A DNA stretch of 17,408 nucleotides, from the NCBI GenBank assembly GCA_905208635.1, contig CAJLPX010000034.1, positions 1 through 17,408 on the forward strand, written 5' to 3'. Position numbers and translations under genes: made by a program. Origin of the DNA: an uncultured Collinsella sp. Lineage in GTDB: Bacteria; Actinomycetota; Coriobacteriia; Coriobacteriales; Coriobacteriaceae. The notes beneath the pieces are model-generated. The model saw only the letters and a program-made list of their open reading frames with translations. It did no database searches and was not told the DNA's origin. The stretch's first letter is position 1; every line of letters starts with the position of its first letter. This document shows, one piece after another, positions 15,299 to 17,408 of this stretch.

Positions 15299-16014
15299 GC
15301 GCCGGCGCTACGCTACTCAAGCTGCAACAGATCGATTTGGAGCTCGCCCGCAACAAGAGTGAACTTGCCAATATGCCGGAGCTCAAGGAGCTCGCTTCCA
15401 AGCGCAAGACCTATGTGAAGCTCAAGTCCGAGATGACCAAGCTCTACGCCCAGCGCAAGGATCTGGACATTGAGCTCGACAATCTCAATACCACCGAGAT
15501 TCAGACCAACAACGCCATCGAGGCTGCCAAGAAGCGCCACGTCGACGGCTCCGACTACCGCGAGGTTCAGGACCTGGAAAACGAGCTCGCCACCCTGGCC
15601 AAGCGTCTGGACAAGATTGAGCACACCCGCAAGGATGTCGTTGTCGCCCACAAAGAGGCGCTCGACCGCGAGGCCCGCGCGCAGGCCATCATCGCCAAGT
15701 TCGAGGAGGGCGTGAAGGCCGATACCAAGGCCGCCCGCGCCAAGGCTGCCGACCTGCAGGCTCAGATTGACGCCGCCGCTAAGGAGCGCACCGCGCTTGC
15801 TGCCACGCTGCCGGCCGACGTTCTCACCGACTACGAGCGTCTGCTCAAGCAGTTCCGTGGCCTGGCCGTCGAAACCATTCAGGGCAACATCCCCACGGTC
15901 TGCCACACCGCGCTGCAGGCGTCGTCCATGAGCGACCTCAACCATGACGGCAGTGAGATTACGCACTGCCCGTACTGCCACCGCCTGCTCGTGCTCCCTA
16001 GCAAGGAAGCCTAA
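15295..16014 (+). CDS. Coiled-coil protein with degenerate C-terminal zinc ribbon (DUF164/zf-RING_7 family)
   Basis: This 239-aa soluble protein is mostly a long charged alpha-helical coiled coil (about 5-175), rich in Lys, Glu, Asp, Ala and Leu. It begins LLKLQQIDLELARNKSEL and contains the family-like DGSDYREVQDLENELATL. The C-terminal 40 residues correspond to the C4 zinc ribbon of this family, normally CxxCHxxL then CPxCGR. Here the second knuckle CPYCHRLL (225-232) is intact, but the first reads PTVCHTALQ (200-208), with Pro200 where the first Cys should be and only Cys203 kept. The ATG overlaps the Nif3-like stop, an association seen in many bacteria. The function is not established; nucleic-acid or protein binding is a guess. 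Confidence 0.85.
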   Translation: MSAGATLLKLQQIDLELARNKSELANMPELKELASKRKTYVKLKSEMTKLYAQRKDLDIELDNLNTTEIQTNNAIEAAKKRHVDGSDYREVQDLENELATLAKRLDKIEHTRKDVVVAHKEALDREARAQAIIAKFEEGVKADTKAARAKAADLQAQIDAAAKERTALAATLPADVLTDYERLLKQFRGLAVETIQGNIPTVCHTALQASSMSDLNHDGSEITHCPYCHRLLVLPSKEA

Positions 16015-16016
16015 CG

Positions 16017-17231
16017 ATGACGGCGGCACCCAACAATTCAATGCTACTTGAGGGAAAAACGATCCTGCTGGGCATTACCGGCGGGATCGCCGCCTATAAG
16101 TCGTGCAATATCGTGCGTCTGCTGCAAAAGCGCGGCGCACGCGTCAAGGTCGTTATGAGCGAGCATGCCACCGAGTTTGTGGGCCCGCTCACCTTCCGCG
16201 CGCTCACCAATGAGCCGGTCGCAGTGGGTCTGTTCGACGACCCCTCCGACCCCATCCACCACATTTCGCTCGCGCAGGAGCCCGACCTGGTGGTCGTAGC
16301 ACCCGCGACGGCCAATATCATCGCCAAGATGGCCAACGGCATTGCCGATGACCTCATCTCCACGACGCTGCTCGCCACGCCGCGACCCATTGTGATCGCG
16401 CCGGCCATGAACAATGGCATGTGGAAGGCGCCGGCCACGCAGGCCAACATGGCCACGCTGCGCGAACGCGGTGTCCATGTTGTGGGTCCGGGTAGCGGCT
16501 ACCTCGCCTGCGGCGATGTGGACACGGGGCGCATGAGCGAGCCCGAGGACATCGTCGAAGCCATCTGCGAGGTGCTCTACCCCGCGCCTCAGGACCTTGC
16601 GGGCAAGCGCATCGTGATCACGGCCGGCCCTACACATGAGCCGATCGACCCCGTGCGCTTCATTGGCAATCGGTCGTCGGGCAAGATGGGCATCGCCCTA
16701 GCAGGGGAGGCCGTACGCCGCGGCGCTGCGGTCACGCTCGTGCTGGGACCGACGTCGCTCGATGTTCCCCACGGCGTGGAGTGCGTGCGCGTGCAGACCG
16801 CCGCAGAGATGCTGCAGGCGGCGTTAAACGCCTTTCAGACGGCCGATGCGGCCATTTGCGCGGCCGCCGTCGCCGACTACACACCCGCGGCCCCTGCCGA
16901 CCATAAGCTCAAAAAGGCCAACGAGCGCTTGGATCGCATCGAACTGGTCGAGACGGTCGATATTTTGGCTGAGCTCTCGCGCCAGAAGGGCGAGCGCCGT
17001 GTGATCGGATTTGCAGCCGAGACCGATAACGTCGTGGAGTACGCTGAGCGCAAACTTGCCCGCAAGGGCTGCGATGCAATCATCGCCAACGATGTCTCGC
17101 GCGCCGATTCGGGCTTTGGAACCGATACCAACAAGGCCTGGATTGTGAGCACAGCGGGTACACAGGAACTTCCCGTACTAACAAAACCCCAGCTCGCGGA
17201 TACAATTTTGGACTTGCTCAAAAATATTTAA
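16017..17231 (+). CDS. coaBC: Bifunctional phosphopantothenoylcysteine decarboxylase / phosphopantothenate-cysteine ligase
   Basis: CoaBC carries out two steps of coenzyme A synthesis: joining 4'-phosphopantothenate to cysteine and decarboxylating the product to 4'-phosphopantetheine. The N-terminal flavin-dependent CoaC half (about 12-188) has GITGGIAAYKS, the catalytic His82 (HHISLA), the PAMNNGMW motif (129-136) and the active-site Cys165 in GYLACGDVDTGRM. The C-terminal CoaB half begins ITAGPTHEPIDPVRFIGNRSSGKMG (201-225), with the conserved Asn218. It continues to AAAVADYTP and the DHKLKK lysine region. At 404 aa both halves are complete. AAGGAA lies 8 nt before the ATG at 16017, which follows the previous stop by 2 nt. 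This is the last gene of the long co-directional run. Confidence 0.96.
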   Translation: MTAAPNNSMLLEGKTILLGITGGIAAYKSCNIVRLLQKRGARVKVVMSEHATEFVGPLTFRALTNEPVAVGLFDDPSDPIHHISLAQEPDLVVVAPATANIIAKMANGIADDLISTTLLATPRPIVIAPAMNNGMWKAPATQANMATLRERGVHVVGPGSGYLACGDVDTGRMSEPEDIVEAICEVLYPAPQDLAGKRIVITAGPTHEPIDPVRFIGNRSSGKMGIALAGEAVRRGAAVTLVLGPTSLDVPHGVECVRVQTAAEMLQAALNAFQTADAAICAAAVADYTPAAPADHKLKKANERLDRIELVETVDILAELSRQKGERRVIGFAAETDNVVEYAERKLARKGCDAIIANDVSRADSGFGTDTNKAWIVSTAGTQELPVLTKPQLADTILDLLKNI

Positions 17232-17272
17232 AAAAGTTCTTGCGCAAGGCCAAAGTTTCGGGTTAATATACT
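17219..17272 (+). promoter_or_regulatory. Probable tRNA-Pro promoter with UP-like AT tract
   Basis: TTGCGC (17240-17245) and TAATAT (17264-17269) are spaced by 18 nt; TATACT (17267-17272) is an overlapping, better -10 match with a longer spacer. Directly upstream, 17219-17238 is almost pure A/T (CAAAAATATTTAAAAAAG at its core), standing out in a GC-rich genome and placed where an UP element would be. The tract includes the coaBC stop codon. Initiation would fall roughly 30-40 nt before the tRNA. The -35 matches the consensus at only 3 of 6 bases. Confidence 0.55.
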
Positions 17273-17311
17273 CCCTGTTGCGAGCGAGAGCAGAGCAACA
17301 AACAAAAGCTT

Positions 17312-17388
<77 letters not shown>

Positions 17389-17408
17389 GAAGTTTGCAGG
17401 TCAGGTAC

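Noticed and set aside
17229..17260. CTTGCGCAAG palindrome after coaBC as a terminator
   Set aside because: The arms are too short to form a usable stem-loop and no T run follows. It more likely overlaps the -35 region of the tRNA-Pro promoter.

Overview
The window is a compact, gene-dense, high-GC segment of a bacterial chromosome. Fifteen protein genes lie on the + strand, bracketed by a tRNA-Ala gene at the left edge and a tRNA-Pro gene at the right edge. GC-rich codons, strong AGGAGG-type ribosome binding sites and this gene set fit a Coriobacteriia actinobacterium. A Collinsella-like organism is my best guess, inferred from protein character rather than from any search. I see no phage, IS, CRISPR, toxin or defence genes and no rRNA. 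The longest stretch without a gene is the 84 bases before scpA, so there is no large dark region.

Layout. Positions 7-79 hold tRNA-Ala(GGC), followed by an intrinsic terminator at 96-123. Next come an ABC-F ATPase (155-2188), a 98-aa membrane protein whose start overlaps the ABC-F stop, and an M50-type membrane metalloprotease. From 3249 to 17231 twelve genes run in one direction with gaps of 66 nt or less and several overlaps: scpA, scpB, rluB-like, cmk, plsC, ispH, a DUF512 radical-SAM gene, der, plsY, gpsA, rpe and a cysteine desulfurase gene. They are followed by a Nif3-like metal-binding protein, a coiled-coil zinc-ribbon protein and coaBC. I found no convincing intrinsic terminator inside this run. 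tRNA-Pro(GGG) follows, with its own probable promoter.

How the genes fit together. scpA/scpB encode the non-SMC parts of condensin for chromosome segregation. The RluB-like synthase and Der act on the large ribosomal subunit, and Cmk feeds CTP and dCTP pools. GpsA makes sn-glycerol-3-phosphate, PlsY acylates it and PlsC adds the second acyl chain, giving phosphatidic acid for membranes. IspH finishes the MEP isoprenoid route, Rpe serves the pentose phosphate pathway, the cysteine desulfurase mobilises sulfur (also needed by Fe-S enzymes such as IspH and the radical-SAM protein), and CoaBC makes 4'-phosphopantetheine. The segment rluB-cmk-plsC-ispH-DUF512-der-plsY-gpsA resembles, from memory, gene order common in Clostridia and other Gram-positives.

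This is an ordinary core-genome region, and I did not find a new biological system. The points most worth a second look are: a Glu in place of the usual catalytic-motif Asp in PlsC; loss of one Cys of the zinc ribbon in the Nif3-linked coiled-coil protein; the unassigned 98-aa membrane protein between ABC-F and the protease; the poorly understood DUF512 protein beside der; and an AT-rich UP-element-like tract built into the 3' end of coaBC ahead of tRNA-Pro.
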